From the NCBI RefSeq assembly GCF_018326285.1, contig NZ_AP023362.1:5828001-5892000 (forward strand): 64,000 bases of DNA, written 5' to 3'. This document shows, piece by piece, positions 36,827 through 46,099 of this stretch; position 1 is the first letter of the stretch, and each line of letters begins with the position of its first letter. Both the position numbers and the translations under genes were made by a program. Source of the stretch: Mycolicibacterium sp. TY81. Lineage in GTDB: Bacteria; Actinomycetota; Actinomycetes; Mycobacteriales; Mycobacteriaceae. The notes beneath the pieces are model-generated. The model was not told where the DNA came from. It saw only the letters and a program-made list of their open reading frames with translations, and did not search any database.

Positions 36827-37367
36827 GCGCAGATCGTCAGAAGAGACCAAGGCCGTGATCCTCGCGGCGGCCCGCGAGCGGTTCGCGACCACCGGTTACC
36901 AGGCGGCGACCATCAGGGCCATCGCCGCGGACGCGCACATCGACCCGTCGATGGTGATGCGCTACTTCGGCAACAAGGACCAATTGTTCGCTGCCGCAGC
37001 CGAATTCGACCTGCGCTTCCCGGACCTGTCGGCCGTCCCCAGAGCGCAGCTCGGCGCCGCGCTGGTCGCGCATTTCCTGGATCGCTGGACCCAGGACGAC
37101 GGACTGATCGTGCTGCTGCGCTCATCGACCACGAATGCCGAAGCGGCGGGGCGAATGCAAGCCATCTTCGCCGACCAGTTGGGGCCCGCCATCGCGCGTC
37201 TCAAACCCACCGACCCCGCGCGGTGCGCCGGCCTGATCGCCACCCAGGTGCTCGGCATGGCGATGTGCCGGTTCGTGCTGAAACTGCCGCCCATCGTCGC
37301 GATGAGCGACGACGATCTGGTCCACTGGCTCGCGCCGACGCTTCAGCGCTACCTCGACGAGGCGTGA
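36825..37367 (+). CDS. TetR-family regulator of the monooxygenase
   Basis: The 180-residue regulator has the N-terminal helix-turn-helix: KAVILAAARERFATTGYQAA, then TIRAIAADAHIDPSMVMRYF. The rest is an all-helical ligand domain. It is divergent from the flavin monooxygenase gene and flanked by matching palindromes, so it is almost certainly the local repressor. ATG 36825 is chosen because the helix-turn-helix follows at the normal distance; it lies within the operator itself, so the message may be leaderless. It is convergent with accD3 (1 bp gap). Confidence 0.92.
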   Translation: MRRSSEETKAVILAAARERFATTGYQAATIRAIAADAHIDPSMVMRYFGNKDQLFAAAAEFDLRFPDLSAVPRAQLGAALVAHFLDRWTQDDGLIVLLRSSTTNAEAAGRMQAIFADQLGPAIARLKPTDPARCAGLIATQVLGMAMCRFVLKLPPIVAMSDDDLVHWLAPTLQRYLDEA

Positions 37368-37368
37368 A

Positions 37369-38868
37369 TCAGCTGTCAGGGACGCCGATCCGCCGGTAGC
37401 GCTGCAGCCGCACCCCGAGGCGCTGCGCGGCAGGCACGGTGTGCAGCGCGTGCAGCTCGGCGGCGATAGCGGCAGACATCCGTTCGGTGAACCCGGCCGG
37501 GTCGTCGGCGGCGTCGATTTCCTCCGGCACGATGACGTCGACGATCCCGGCCTTCAACAGATCCGCGGACCGAACGCCTTGGGCGGCAGCCAGTTCCGGG
37601 GCGTGGTCGACGTCGCGGTAGACGATGGCGCTGGCGCCTTCCGGCGGCAACGGCGCCAGCCAGCCGTGTTGTGCCGCGAGTACCCGGTCGGCCGGAACCA
37701 TCGCCAGCGCGGGTCCGCCGCTGCCCTGGCCCAGCAGCACCGACACCGTCGGGGTGTCGAGCGTGACCAGCTCGGCAAGGCACCGGGCGATCTCCCCGGC
37801 CAGCCCGTCCTCCTCGGCCTGCTGGGACAGCGCGGGCCCGGCGGTGTCGATCACCAGCACCAGCGGCAGTTGCAGTCCGGCCGCCAGCGCCATGCCGCGG
37901 CGGGCCTCCCGCAGCGCACGGGGCCCGACCAGGCCGCCGATCACCCGGCGCTGACCGACCACGACCGCGGGCTGCCCGCCGAACCGGGCCAGCGCCAGCA
38001 GCGTCGTCCCCGATTCGCCGCGCCCGGTCCCCGACAGCAGCACCCGGTCGGTCGCCCCATGCTTGAGCAGGTAGTCCACGCCCGGCCGGTCTTCCCGCCG
38101 CGACGCCTCCACCGACTCCCACGCCGGCACCTCAGCGATTTGTGCACGATTTTCCGCGCCCACCGCGGATTTTCGTGCACAAATCCCTGGGTCGGGCGGG
38201 TCCGCGACCACCGTCAAAACCCGATTCACGACGCCGCGCAGCTTGTCGAGCGGGACGACGCTGTCGATCACGCCATGGGCGAACAGGTGCTCGGCGGTCT
38301 GCACGCCGTCAGGGAACGGCTCGCCGTACAGGTGCTCGTAGACACGCGGCCCGAGGAACCCGATCAGCGCGCCCGGTTCGGCCGCGGTGAGGTGCCCGAG
38401 CGATCCCCACGACGCAAACACCCCGCCGGTTGTCGGATGCCGCAGATACACCAGGTACGGCAGGTGCGCCTTCTTGTGCAGCTCGACGGCCGCGGCGATC
38501 TTCACCATCTGCAGGAACGCGACGGTGCCCTCCTGCATGCGCGTCCCGCCCGAGGATGGCGACGCGATCAGCGGCAAGCCGAGGGCCGTCGCGCGCTGCA
38601 CGGAAGCGGTGATCCGCTCGGCGGCGGCCACCCCGATCGAGCCGGCCAGGAAGTCGAACTCGCAGGCCAGCACGGCCACGCGCCGACCGGAGACGGTGCC
38701 CTCACCGGTCAGGACCGACTCGTCCAGCCCGGTGCGCAACGTCGCGTCGGCCAGCTCGGCGCGGTAATCGTCGCTGACGGCCACCTCCAGTGGCGGGCCG
38801 TCCCAGCTGCGGAACGATCCGTCGTCGAGGATGGCGTCGAAGAACTGACGGGCTCCGGTCCGACTCAC
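37369..38868 (-). CDS. accD3: Acyl-CoA carboxylase carboxyltransferase AccD3, with embedded palindrome
   Basis: The 499-residue carboxyltransferase joins AccD-like (1-230) and AccA-like (260-499) halves. Crotonase-fold signs include SPSSGGTRMQEGTVAFLQM, GGVFASWGSLGHLTAAEPGALIGFLG (in part) and GQGSGGPALAM. It matches Rv0904c in position next to echA6. The hinge (about 227-247, PGICARKSAVGAENRAQIAE) is encoded by a copy of the dispersed palindrome (38137-38185) that keeps the frame open. The start is GTG 38868. It would carboxylate acetyl- or another acyl-CoA with a biotin subunit; the exact role of AccD3 is not settled. Confidence 0.92.
   Translation of the reverse strand: MSRTGARQFFDAILDDGSFRSWDGPPLEVAVSDDYRAELADATLRTGLDESVLTGEGTVSGRRVAVLACEFDFLAGSIGVAAAERITASVQRATALGLPLIASPSSGGTRMQEGTVAFLQMVKIAAAVELHKKAHLPYLVYLRHPTTGGVFASWGSLGHLTAAEPGALIGFLGPRVYEHLYGEPFPDGVQTAEHLFAHGVIDSVVPLDKLRGVVNRVLTVVADPPDPGICARKSAVGAENRAQIAEVPAWESVEASRREDRPGVDYLLKHGATDRVLLSGTGRGESGTTLLALARFGGQPAVVVGQRRVIGGLVGPRALREARRGMALAAGLQLPLVLVIDTAGPALSQQAEEDGLAGEIARCLAELVTLDTPTVSVLLGQGSGGPALAMVPADRVLAAQHGWLAPLPPEGASAIVYRDVDHAPELAAAQGVRSADLLKAGIVDVIVPEEIDAADDPAGFTERMSAAIAAELHALHTVPAAQRLGVRLQRYRRIGVPDS
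38137..38185. repeat. Dispersed palindrome copy 2, inside accD3
   Basis: GATTTGTGCACGA pairs with TCGTGCACAAATC, followed inward by a TTT/TTT mismatch and TCCGCG/CGCGGA. It differs from the copy at 41626 by two bases in the loop. It lies wholly within the accD3 coding sequence, read as an in-frame insert between the two carboxyltransferase halves. Confidence 0.92.
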
Positions 38869-38885
38869 CCGGACAGGCTAATCGG

Positions 38886-39692
38886 CTACCGCCCCGCCCC
38901 GGTCCACACTTCGTCGTTTCGCGTCCGGCGTCTGACCTCGGCGGCCTGATCCTTCACCCACATGTCTTCGAACCGCTGCCCCTCCGGCTCGCGGCGAATG
39001 CGGTTCATCGCCCGGCTCAGCCACTTCGGCGGGGTGGCCGGCTCGTACATCGGCAGCGCCGAGGCGAGGGAGTACAGCGTCTTGAGCACGACGAACACTC
39101 CGAACATCCGGGCGGGTGAGTTGGTCACCGCGGCGGCGAAGATGCCGAAGATCAGCGCGAGATGCACCACCCCGACCCGCCCGAAGCTGCGGTTGGCGGT
39201 CTGCTCGAGCACGCCGAATGACCAGCGGCGCAGGTACGGCACGTCGACGAGGAAGTCGACGGCGACGATGACGAGCATCTGGAGGCAGCCGATGCCCGCA
39301 CTGCGCCAGTTGAGACCGACGAGCTCGGCGTTGCCATTGTGCGTCAGGATCAGCAGGATCACCGCGATGAAGACGCCGTGCGCCGCGCAGAACACCGCGT
39401 TGATGAAGAAGAACCCCTTGATGAAGGAACCGGGCTTGCCTTGGGGCCCCTTCGACTGCGGCGCTTCGTACCGGAAATGCCCGCGGCGCGGGTTCCACCG
39501 CTGCTGCAGGACGCCGCGGGCGTAGATGAACAGCAATCCGGCGACGGTCTCGAACCAGTAGACGATCAACGTCGTCGCCGCGGACCACTCCTGCGTGAAC
39601 CAGCCGACCGCGGGGATCGCGTTGGCCGCGACCAGCGTCAACAGATGGGCGAACTGATTCGCCCGGGGTTGCTCGGGTGGACTGGGCGGCAC
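38886..39692 (-). CDS. DUF6498-like membrane protein
   Basis: The protein has about 268 residues with six or so hydrophobic segments, including LLTLVAANAIPAVGWFTQEW near the start and ATTLIVYWFETVAGLLFIYA near 45. The cytosolic end is basic (MNRIRREPEGQRFEDMWVKDQ). The layout fits DUF6498 membrane proteins, whose function is unknown. GTG 39692 is chosen; a longer ATG start at 39758 would add an unlikely arginine- and cysteine-containing stretch and almost reach the echA6 promoter. It is located 17 bp upstream of accD3 on the same strand, so the two may be co-transcribed. Confidence 0.8.
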   Translation of the reverse strand: MPPSPPEQPRANQFAHLLTLVAANAIPAVGWFTQEWSAATTLIVYWFETVAGLLFIYARGVLQQRWNPRRGHFRYEAPQSKGPQGKPGSFIKGFFFINAVFCAAHGVFIAVILLILTHNGNAELVGLNWRSAGIGCLQMLVIVAVDFLVDVPYLRRWSFGVLEQTANRSFGRVGVVHLALIFGIFAAAVTNSPARMFGVFVVLKTLYSLASALPMYEPATPPKWLSRAMNRIRREPEGQRFEDMWVKDQAAEVRRRTRNDEVWTGAGR

Positions 39693-39774
39693 GCGCCAAT
39701 CGTCGCACCTGAACACCGGCGCTACTCCGCAACGCGGCTCGGCGCTCGATCGGCGCACCGCCTAGGCTGGCCCA

Positions 39775-40509
39775 ATGATCGGAGTGACCCGGGACGGCAA
39801 TGTCCTGACCCTGGAAATGCAGCGCCCCGAGCGGCGCAACGCGCTCAACGCCGCGCTCGTCGACGGCGTACGTGAAGAAATCGAGAAGGCCTCGCCGTCG
39901 GACACCCGCGCGATCGTGCTGACCGGGCAGGGCACCGTGTTCAGCGCCGGCGCCGACCTGTCCGACGCCGAGGGTGTGGCCAAGGAACTGCCGGACAAGG
40001 CGCTGGCCCTGAACCTGGCGATCGACGCCAGCCCGATCCCGATCATCGCGGCACTCAACGGCCCCGCGATCGGCGCCGGCGTCATCCTGGCCATGATCTG
40101 CGACCTGCGGGTCGCCGCGCCGGGCGTGTTCTTCCAGTTCCCCATCGCCAAATACGGCCTGGCGCTGGACAACTGGAGCATCCGCCGGCTGACGTCCCTC
40201 GTCGGCCACGGCCGCGCCCGCGCCATGCTGCTCGCCGCCGAGCGTCTCGAGCTGGAGACCGCCCTGCAGACCGGCATGGTCAACCGCACCGGCTCGCTGG
40301 CCGACGCGCAGGCCTGGGCCGCCGAGATCGCCGGCTACGCGCCGCTGTCGCTGGCACACTCCAAGCGCGTGCTCAACGACGACGGTGCCTACGACACCGT
40401 CCGCGGCGAACACACCCGCATGTTCAACAAGGCCTGGGCCAGCCCGGACGTGATCGAGGCGCAGGTGGCCCGGTTCGAGAAGCGGGCGCCGAGGTTCCAG
40501 GGCGCCTGA
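39775..40509 (+). CDS. echA6: Enoyl-CoA hydratase/isomerase family protein EchA6
   Basis: This 244-residue crotonase-fold protein has [19 protein letters not shown], then the oxyanion region [14 protein letters not shown] and [20 protein letters not shown]. The two acidic residues used by true hydratases are not both evident, which agrees with mycobacterial EchA6 (Rv0905), reported to carry acyl-CoA to the FAS-II system without hydratase activity. Its position near accD3 and the MBL-fold gene matches M. tuberculosis. The stop overlaps the next start (TGATG). Confidence 0.92.
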   Translation: MIGVTRDGNVLTLEMQRPERRNALNAALVDGVREEIEKASPSDTRAIVLTGQGTVFSAGADLSDAEGVAKELPDKALALNLAIDASPIPIIAALNGPAIGAGVILAMICDLRVAAPGVFFQFPIAKYGLALDNWSIRRLTSLVGHGRARAMLLAAERLELETALQTGMVNRTGSLADAQAWAAEIAGYAPLSLAHSKRVLNDDGAYDTVRGEHTRMFNKAWASPDVIEAQVARFEKRAPRFQGA

Positions 40510-41624
40510 TGCTGCGACGGGCACTGCGGCTGATGTGGGGAACGGCGGCGCTGGCAGCCGGAGGCTGGGTGTTGCGGGCGCTCAATGGGGCGCCCGCCGC
40601 GCTCGGCGCCGGCCCCGTGGACATCAACGCGGTGGCGGCCAACTCGCCCAACTATCACGACGGGGTGTTCGTCAACCTCGAGCCGCCGTCCGGCACCGAG
40701 CTGAGCCGGGAGCAGCAGGCCGGGCTGGTGCGCGAACTGCTGACCAGCAGCGCCGTGCAGCGCCCGCCCATGCCCATCCCGCTGGTGGTGCCCGATCCGG
40801 GCCTCCCGGCGGGCGACCTGGCGGTCACCTGGTTCGGGCACTCCTCGGCGCTCATCGAGATCGACGGCTACCGCGTGCTGGCCGACCCGGTGTGGAGCCG
40901 ACGATGCTCCCCGTCCCGGCGGGTCGGACCGCAGCGGCTCCACGAGGTGCCGGCGCCGCTGGAGGCGCTGCCGGCCGTCGACGCGGTGATCATCAGCCAC
41001 GATCACTACGACCACCTCGACATCGACACCGTCACGCAGCTGGCGGGTATGCAGCGGGCCAAGTTCTTCGTGCCGCTGGGTATCGGCGCGCACCTGCGGT
41101 GGTGGGGCATCCCGGCCGAGCGGATCGTCGAACTCGACTGGAACCAGAGCGCCGCGCTCGGCGAGCTGACCCTGGTCTGCACCCCGGCCCGGCACTTCTC
41201 GGGACGCTTCCTGACCCGCAACACCACCCTGTGGGCGTCGTGGGCCTTGATCGGCCCGCAGCATCGCGCCTTCTTCGGCGGCGACACCGGCTACACCAAG
41301 AGCTTCGCGGACATCGGCGCCGACCACGGCCCGTTCGACCTGACCCTCATGCCCATCGGGGCGTACCACCCGGGCTGGCCGGACATCCACATGAACCCGG
41401 AGTTCGCGGTACGGGCGCACCGCGATGTGACCGACAGCGGCCTGCTGGTGCCGATCCACTGGGCGACGTTCCGGCTGGCGCCACACCCGTGGTCCGAGCC
41501 GGTCGAGCGGATGATCGCCGCCGCGCGCGACGAATCGGTGGACGTGGCCGTGCCCATGCCGGGTCAACGGCTGGAACCGGCGCGGCTGCCGGGGCTGGAT
41601 GAGTGGTGGCGGCCGTCTCAATAG
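40509..41624 (+). CDS. Metallo-beta-lactamase-fold hydrolase (Rv0906-like)
   Basis: The 371-residue protein begins with a membrane/export segment (LRLMWGTAALAAGGWVLRAL). An MBL fold of the RomA/NAPE-PLD type follows: VTWFGHSSALIEIDGYRVLADP, the zinc motif SHDHYDHLD near 163, TPARHFSGRF and GGDTGYTKSF. NAPE-PLD-like members are phosphodiesterases of N-acyl lipids; the substrate here is unknown. Its start overlaps the echA6 stop by one base, so they are co-translated. It matches Rv0906. A dispersed palindrome begins 1 bp after the stop. Confidence 0.9.
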   Translation: MLRRALRLMWGTAALAAGGWVLRALNGAPAALGAGPVDINAVAANSPNYHDGVFVNLEPPSGTELSREQQAGLVRELLTSSAVQRPPMPIPLVVPDPGLPAGDLAVTWFGHSSALIEIDGYRVLADPVWSRRCSPSRRVGPQRLHEVPAPLEALPAVDAVIISHDHYDHLDIDTVTQLAGMQRAKFFVPLGIGAHLRWWGIPAERIVELDWNQSAALGELTLVCTPARHFSGRFLTRNTTLWASWALIGPQHRAFFGGDTGYTKSFADIGADHGPFDLTLMPIGAYHPGWPDIHMNPEFAVRAHRDVTDSGLLVPIHWATFRLAPHPWSEPVERMIAAARDESVDVAVPMPGQRLEPARLPGLDEWWRPSQ

Positions 41625-41625
41625 C

Positions 41626-41674
41626 GATTTGTGCACGATTTTCCGCGCCTGCCGCGGATTTTCGTGCACAAATC
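41626..41674. repeat. Dispersed palindrome copy 3, before ctpE
   Basis: This has the same arms as copy 2 (GATTTGTGCACGA...TCGTGCACAAATC), differing only at two loop bases. It begins one base after the stop codon of the MBL gene and ends 23 bp before the ctpE start, where it may end the echA6 transcript. In M. tuberculosis this interval holds Rv0907, which is absent here. Confidence 0.92.
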
Positions 41675-41697
41675 CCGACTCGGTGGGGGGATGACGG

Positions 41698-44106
41698 GTG
41701 ACTGTCGGTGATCGGGAACGTACGACGGATCTCAGCGGACTGTCGGATGCCGACGTCGCCCAGCGCGTCGCCGCCGGCCAGACCAACGACGTCCCGACGC
41801 GGGCGGCCCGCAGTGTCTCGGAGATCATCCGCGCCAACGTCTTCACGCGGATCAACGCGATTCTCGGCACGCTGTTCCTGATCGTCCTGGCGACGGGCTC
41901 GGTCATCAACGGGCTGTTCGGGCTGCTGATCGTCGCCAACAGCGCCATCGGCATCATCCAGGAGCTGCGGGCCAAGCAGACCCTCGACCGGCTGGCCATC
42001 GTCGGCCAGGCAAAACCGTTGGTGCGCAGGCAGTCCGGCACTCAGGAACGCCCCGCCGGCGAGGTCGTGCTCGACGACGTCATCGAACTCGGCCCCGGCG
42101 ATCAGATCGTGGTCGACGGCGTCGTGCTGGAAGCGGCCAACCTCGAGGTCGACGAGTCACTGCTCACCGGTGAGGCCGACGCCATCGACAAGAGCGCCGG
42201 CGACACCGTCATGTCGGGCAGCTTCGTGGTCGCCGGTAGCGGTTCCTACCGCGCCACCAAAGTCGGGCGCGCGGCATACGCCGCCCAATTGGCCGCCGAG
42301 GCAAGCAAATTCACCCTGGTGAAGTCCGAGCTGCGCAGCGGTATCAACACCATTCTGCGGTTCATCACCTACCTGCTCTGGCCGGCCGGTGCGCTGATCA
42401 TCTACACCCAGCTGTTCACCGTCACCGGCGTCGGCTGGAAGGAATCGGTACTGCGGACGGTCGGTGCCCTGGTGCCGATGGTGCCCGAAGGTCTGGTGCT
42501 GATGACGTCGCTGGCGTTCGCCGTCGGCGTGGTCCGCCTGGGCCGGCGGCAGTGCCTGGTGCAGGAGCTGCCGGCCATCGAAGGTCTGGCCCGCGTCGAC
42601 GTGGTGTGCGCCGACAAGACCGGGACGCTGACCGAAAACGGTATGCGGGTCAGCGATCTCAGCACGTTCACCGCGGACGACGCCGCGTCCGTACTCGCGC
42701 AGATGGCGGCCGACGACGTACGGCCCAACGCCAGCATGGCCGCCATCGCCGAGGCGTACAAACTGCCGCCGGGCTGGACGCAGACCGCCAGCGCGCCGTT
42801 CAAATCGGCGACCAAATGGAGCGGGGTGTCCTACGGCGAGCACGGCAACTGGGTGCTCGGCGCGCCCGACGTCCTGCTCGAGGCCGGTTCCCCCGAAGCC
42901 GAGCAGGCCGAACAGATCGGCGCCCAGGGTCTGCGGGTGTTGCTGCTCGGCTCGTCGGACCGCCCCGTCGACGCACCCGACGCGCCCGGTGTCGTCACTC
43001 CCGCGGCATTGGTGACGCTGGAGCAGCGTGTCCGTCCCGATGCCGGTGAAACGCTGGACTACTTTGCGCAGCAACATGTCTCGGTCAAGGTGATCTCGGG
43101 CGACAACGCGGTGTCGGTGGGTGCGGTGGCCGGTTCGCTGGGGCTGGACGGCGAGACGCTCGACGCCCGTCGGCTCCCGGACGATCCGGAGCAGTTGGCC
43201 GAAACCGTCAGCGAATACACCACGTTCGGCCGGGTCCGGCCGGACCAGAAGCGCGCCATGGTGCATGCCCTGCAGTCCCGCGGCCACACCGTCGCGATGA
43301 CCGGCGACGGCGTCAACGACATGCTGGCCCTCAAGGACGCCGACATCGGTGTCGCGATGGGATCGGGCAGCTCGGCGACGCGGGCCGTCGCGCAGATCGT
43401 CTTGCTGGACAACAAGTTCGCCACCTTGCCGTATGTGGTGGGGGAGGGCCGCCGGGTGATCGGCAACATCGAGCGCGTCTCGAACCTGTTCCTCACCAAG
43501 ACGGTCTATTCGGTGCTGCTGGCGGTTCTGGTGGGCCTGGCGGGTCTGTCCGCCAGGTTCTTCGGCACCGAGCCGGTGCTGTATCCCTTCCAGCCCATTC
43601 ACGTCACCATCGCGGCGTGGTTCACCATCGGCATTCCGGCGTTCATCCTGTCGCTGGCGCCGAACAATGAACGCGCACACCACGGTTTCGTGCGCCGGGT
43701 GATGACGGCCGCGCTGCCGTCGGGCCTGGTGGTGGGTGCCGCGACGTTCGCGTCCTACCTGCTGGCCTATCACGGGAAGTACGCGGACGCGGTCGAGCAG
43801 AACCAGGCGTCCACCGCGGCGCTGATCACGCTGCTGGTGTCGGCGGTGTGGGTGCTGGCGGTGGTGGCACGGCCGTACCAGTGGTGGCGTGTCGCGCTGG
43901 TCGCCGCGTCGGCGTTGGCATATGTGGTGATTTTTTCGATTCCCTGGGCGCAGCAACAGTTCATGCTCGACCCGTCGAACCTGGCGCTGACCTCGGCGGC
44001 CGTCGGAATCGGGCTGGTGGGCGCCGGTGCGATCGAGGTGTTGTGGTGGCTGCAGGGCCGCTGGCTGGGCGAGCCGCGACGGTTGTGGCGAACCGAGGAG
44101 CAATGA
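41698..44106 (+). CDS. ctpE: P-type ATPase CtpE (calcium uptake)
   Basis: The 802-residue P-type ATPase has the phosphorylation motif DKTGTLTE near 302, the dehydration motif [10 protein letters not shown] near 156 and the hinge [21 protein letters not shown] near 535. There are about ten membrane helices and [18 protein letters not shown] in helix 4. It matches Rv0908 CtpE, reported to import Ca2+ in mycobacteria and to affect cell-surface integrity. GTG 41698 is used. It is followed 49 bp later by the Rv0909/Rv0910-like pair. Confidence 0.95.
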   Translation: MTVGDRERTTDLSGLSDADVAQRVAAGQTNDVPTRAARSVSEIIRANVFTRINAILGTLFLIVLATGSVINGLFGLLIVANSAIGIIQELRAKQTLDRLAIVGQAKPLVRRQSGTQERPAGEVVLDDVIELGPGDQIVVDGVVLEAANLEVDESLLTGEADAIDKSAGDTVMSGSFVVAGSGSYRATKVGRAAYAAQLAAEASKFTLVKSELRSGINTILRFITYLLWPAGALIIYTQLFTVTGVGWKESVLRTVGALVPMVPEGLVLMTSLAFAVGVVRLGRRQCLVQELPAIEGLARVDVVCADKTGTLTENGMRVSDLSTFTADDAASVLAQMAADDVRPNASMAAIAEAYKLPPGWTQTASAPFKSATKWSGVSYGEHGNWVLGAPDVLLEAGSPEAEQAEQIGAQGLRVLLLGSSDRPVDAPDAPGVVTPAALVTLEQRVRPDAGETLDYFAQQHVSVKVISGDNAVSVGAVAGSLGLDGETLDARRLPDDPEQLAETVSEYTTFGRVRPDQKRAMVHALQSRGHTVAMTGDGVNDMLALKDADIGVAMGSGSSATRAVAQIVLLDNKFATLPYVVGEGRRVIGNIERVSNLFLTKTVYSVLLAVLVGLAGLSARFFGTEPVLYPFQPIHVTIAAWFTIGIPAFILSLAPNNERAHHGFVRRVMTAALPSGLVVGAATFASYLLAYHGKYADAVEQNQASTAALITLLVSAVWVLAVVARPYQWWRVALVAASALAYVVIFSIPWAQQQFMLDPSNLALTSAAVGIGLVGAGAIEVLWWLQGRWLGEPRRLWRTEEQ

Positions 44107-44155
44107 AGAATGAGCACGTTCACCGGACAATCCGGCAATAGATAGGGTGGGAATC

Positions 44156-44368
44156 ATGGGATTTCTGGACAAGGTGAAGGACCTGGCGGCGCAGAACGCC
44201 GACAAGGTCGAGGCCGCTATCGAGAAGGTCGGCGACATCGTCGACGAGAAGACCGAAGGCAAGTTCAAGGGCGCTGTCGACAGCGCCCAGGAAGCGGCGA
44301 AGAAGGCCGTCGCAGGAGACCAGCCTGCTGCTGAGGCTCCTGCCGAGGGGACGCAAGAACAGCAGTAG
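44156..44368 (+). CDS. Rv0909-like antitoxin-family protein
   Basis: The 70-residue, highly charged helical protein begins GFLDKVKDLAAQNADKVEAA and has an Ala/Gln/Glu-rich end. It matches the Rv0909 (MT0933-like antitoxin) family. In M. tuberculosis the Rv0909/Rv0910 pair was reported as a toxin-antitoxin system. ATG 44156 follows GGGTGGGA; a GTG nine bases upstream is also in frame. The partner gene starts 2 bp after its stop. As the family is conserved in many mycobacteria at the same locus, a housekeeping envelope role is also possible. Confidence 0.88.
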   Translation: MGFLDKVKDLAAQNADKVEAAIEKVGDIVDEKTEGKFKGAVDSAQEAAKKAVAGDQPAAEAPAEGTQEQQ

Positions 44369-44370
44369 TC

Positions 44371-44808
44371 ATGGCAAAACTCGCAAGTTCCATCGAAGTA
44401 CCGCTGTCGCCCGAAAAGGCCTGGGAGGCAGCGTCGGACCTCTCCCGGTATGACGACTGGCTGTCCATCCACCGGATGTGGCGCAGCCCGTTGCCCGAGA
44501 CCCTGGGGAAGGGCACGCAGATCTCGTCCGTCGTCGAGGTCAAGGGCATGCTGAACCGGGTCGACTGGACCATCGTGCATTACAACCCGCCGGGATCGTT
44601 GACCCTCAACGGCGTCGGCAAGGGTGGGGTCCGGGTCAAGTTGATGGCCAAGATCACGCCGGCCGGCGACGGTTCGAACGTGGCGTTCGACATCCACCTC
44701 GGTGGCCCGGCCCTGTTCGGACCCATCGGTATGGTGGTGGCAGCTGCGCTGCGGTCCGACATCCACCAGTCACTGGAGAAGTTCAAGGCGCTGTTCGCGT
44801 CGGTGTAG
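44371..44808 (+). CDS. SRPBCC-fold protein, Rv0910-like (putative toxin)
   Basis: The 145-residue polyketide cyclase/Bet v 1-fold protein has IEVPLSPEKAWEAASDLSRY at the start, a long ligand cavity (VDWTIVHYNPPGSLTLNG) and a C-terminal helix SLEKFKALFASV. It is the partner of the Rv0909-like protein, 2 bp upstream, and matches Rv0910. The fold binds hydrophobic ligands, so binding of a lipid or metabolite is likely; toxicity is known only from the M. tuberculosis report. A clean terminator follows. Confidence 0.88.
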   Translation: MAKLASSIEVPLSPEKAWEAASDLSRYDDWLSIHRMWRSPLPETLGKGTQISSVVEVKGMLNRVDWTIVHYNPPGSLTLNGVGKGGVRVKLMAKITPAGDGSNVAFDIHLGGPALFGPIGMVVAAALRSDIHQSLEKFKALFASV

Positions 44809-44821
44809 GCCCGTCAGACGA

Positions 44822-44858
44822 AGGTGGCGAGAATTCTCGAATTCTCGCCACCTTTTTC
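44822..44858 (+). terminator. Strong intrinsic terminator after the Rv0910-like gene
   Basis: AGGTGGCGAGAATT and AATTCTCGCCACCT are perfect 14-bp arms around CTCG, followed by TTTTTC. This is the best intrinsic terminator in the window. Confidence 0.95.
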
Positions 44859-44953
44859 ATGTCGGCTTTCTTGTCGACGCCGCCGCGATGAGTTTTCGGT
44901 GGGGTGCTTGTCTGTATCGGTGACCACTCCGTCACTCGTCTAGGGAGAACACC

Positions 44954-45724
44954 ATGGCCACTCGTACCGCGACCCCACTGGGCGCGCCCATCTGGATCGA
45001 CCTCGCCACCTCGGATGTGGCTGGCGCCCAGCGGTTTTACCGCACCGTGCTGGGCTGGGACTACGAAAACCCGGGACCCGACTACGGGGGCTACATCAAC
45101 GCCCGGCGCGACGGCCGCTACGTCGGCGGCATGATGGCGAGCGACCCGGCCTGGAACGCCCCCGACGCGTGGACCGTGTACCTGCACACCGCTGACATCC
45201 AGGCCACCGTCGACGCTGCCGTCGCCGCCGGCGCCACCAACTGCATCCCGGCCATGGAGGTGCCCGAGAAGGGCTGGATGGCCATGCTGACCGACCCGAC
45301 GGGCGCCTTCTTCGGCCTGTGGCAGCCGACCGGGCACCAGGGCTTCGAGGCGTACGAGGAGGCCGGCGCCCCGGTGTGGTTCCAGCTGACCACGACCGAC
45401 TTCGCCAAGGCCACCGAGTTCTACACGACGGTGTTCGGCTGGCAGCTGCAGGTCGAGGCCGACAGCCCCGAGTTCCGATACAGCAACGCCATCTTCGACG
45501 GCGAGCCGCTGATCGGCGTCATGGACGGCTCCGTCATTCCCGGCCTGGAAAGTTCCACGTGGAACGTCTTCCTCGGCAGCGACGACGTCGACAAGACCAT
45601 CGAACTGATCACCGCCAACGGCGGCTCCGTGGTGCGCGCCGCCGAGGACACCCCGTACGGCCGGCTGGCGGCCGTCACCGACCCGACGGGCGCGGCGTTC
45701 AACCTGTCGTCGCTGAAGGACTGA
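44954..45724 (+). CDS. Double VOC-domain protein (Rv0911-like)
   Basis: The 256-residue protein has two tandem VOC domains, IWIDLATSDVAGAQRFYRTV (about 11-30) and VWFQLTTTDFAKATEFYTTV (about 139-158). Each ends in a DPTGA(F/A)F segment. This layout is typical of Rv0911 and other actinobacterial proteins annotated as glyoxalase or hydroxylase (CFP30B-like). It may bind a metal and a small molecule; no reaction can be assigned. The start follows AGGGAGAAC. Its own terminator comes next. Confidence 0.9.
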   Translation: MATRTATPLGAPIWIDLATSDVAGAQRFYRTVLGWDYENPGPDYGGYINARRDGRYVGGMMASDPAWNAPDAWTVYLHTADIQATVDAAVAAGATNCIPAMEVPEKGWMAMLTDPTGAFFGLWQPTGHQGFEAYEEAGAPVWFQLTTTDFAKATEFYTTVFGWQLQVEADSPEFRYSNAIFDGEPLIGVMDGSVIPGLESSTWNVFLGSDDVDKTIELITANGGSVVRAAEDTPYGRLAAVTDPTGAAFNLSSLKD

Positions 45725-45734
45725 CCGGCGAGCC

Positions 45735-45783
45735 TGAGCTTGTGTCCGAAGATCCCACGGATTCTCGGACACAAGCTCATTTT
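45735..45783 (+). terminator. Terminator after the double-VOC gene
   Basis: TGAGCTTGTGTCCGA pairs perfectly with TCGGACACAAGCTCA across a 15-base loop and is followed by TTTTC. It ends the Rv0911-like transcript. Confidence 0.88.
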
Positions 45784-45831
45784 CGGCCCAAAAAACTGTC
45801 CCGATCCGGCCCGCTCGGTGCTCCTACCGAT

Positions 45832-46092
45832 ATGAACATCCACTGGCGGCACCAGCACCCCGCGACTATCACCGATGGGCCGACCTACGAGATCGTCGAC
45901 CAGCTCCACGATCGTCACGCCGTAGGCGTCACGGCGGACCGCTTGGCGGCGACGGTCGCGGGCTGGCTCGCCGAACTGGATGTGCAGAGCCCATTGACCG
46001 AGGAACTGGCCCGCGCGACGCAGCGCGGTGACTGGCCCACCACCCACGCCATCTGCGACCAGCTGTCCATCGATCTGATGATCGCGGCCTGA
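45832..46092 (+). CDS. Small conserved-type protein, 86 residues
   Basis: The short protein begins MNIHWRHQHPATITDGPTYE and is acidic and helical after that (VTADRLAATVAGWLAELDV). No membrane helix or known motif is seen. There is no ribosome site at the ATG, so a leaderless message is possible. It ends 7 bp before the convergent channel gene. Codon use is normal for the genome. I do not recognise the family. Confidence 0.7.
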   Translation: MNIHWRHQHPATITDGPTYEIVDQLHDRHAVGVTADRLAATVAGWLAELDVQSPLTEELARATQRGDWPTTHAICDQLSIDLMIAA

Positions 46093-46099
46093 CGTGGCG

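Noticed and set aside
42157..44766. 869-residue minus-strand ORF opposite ctpE
   Set aside because: The plus strand encodes a complete P-type ATPase plus two conserved small genes; the long frame results from GC-rich codon bias.
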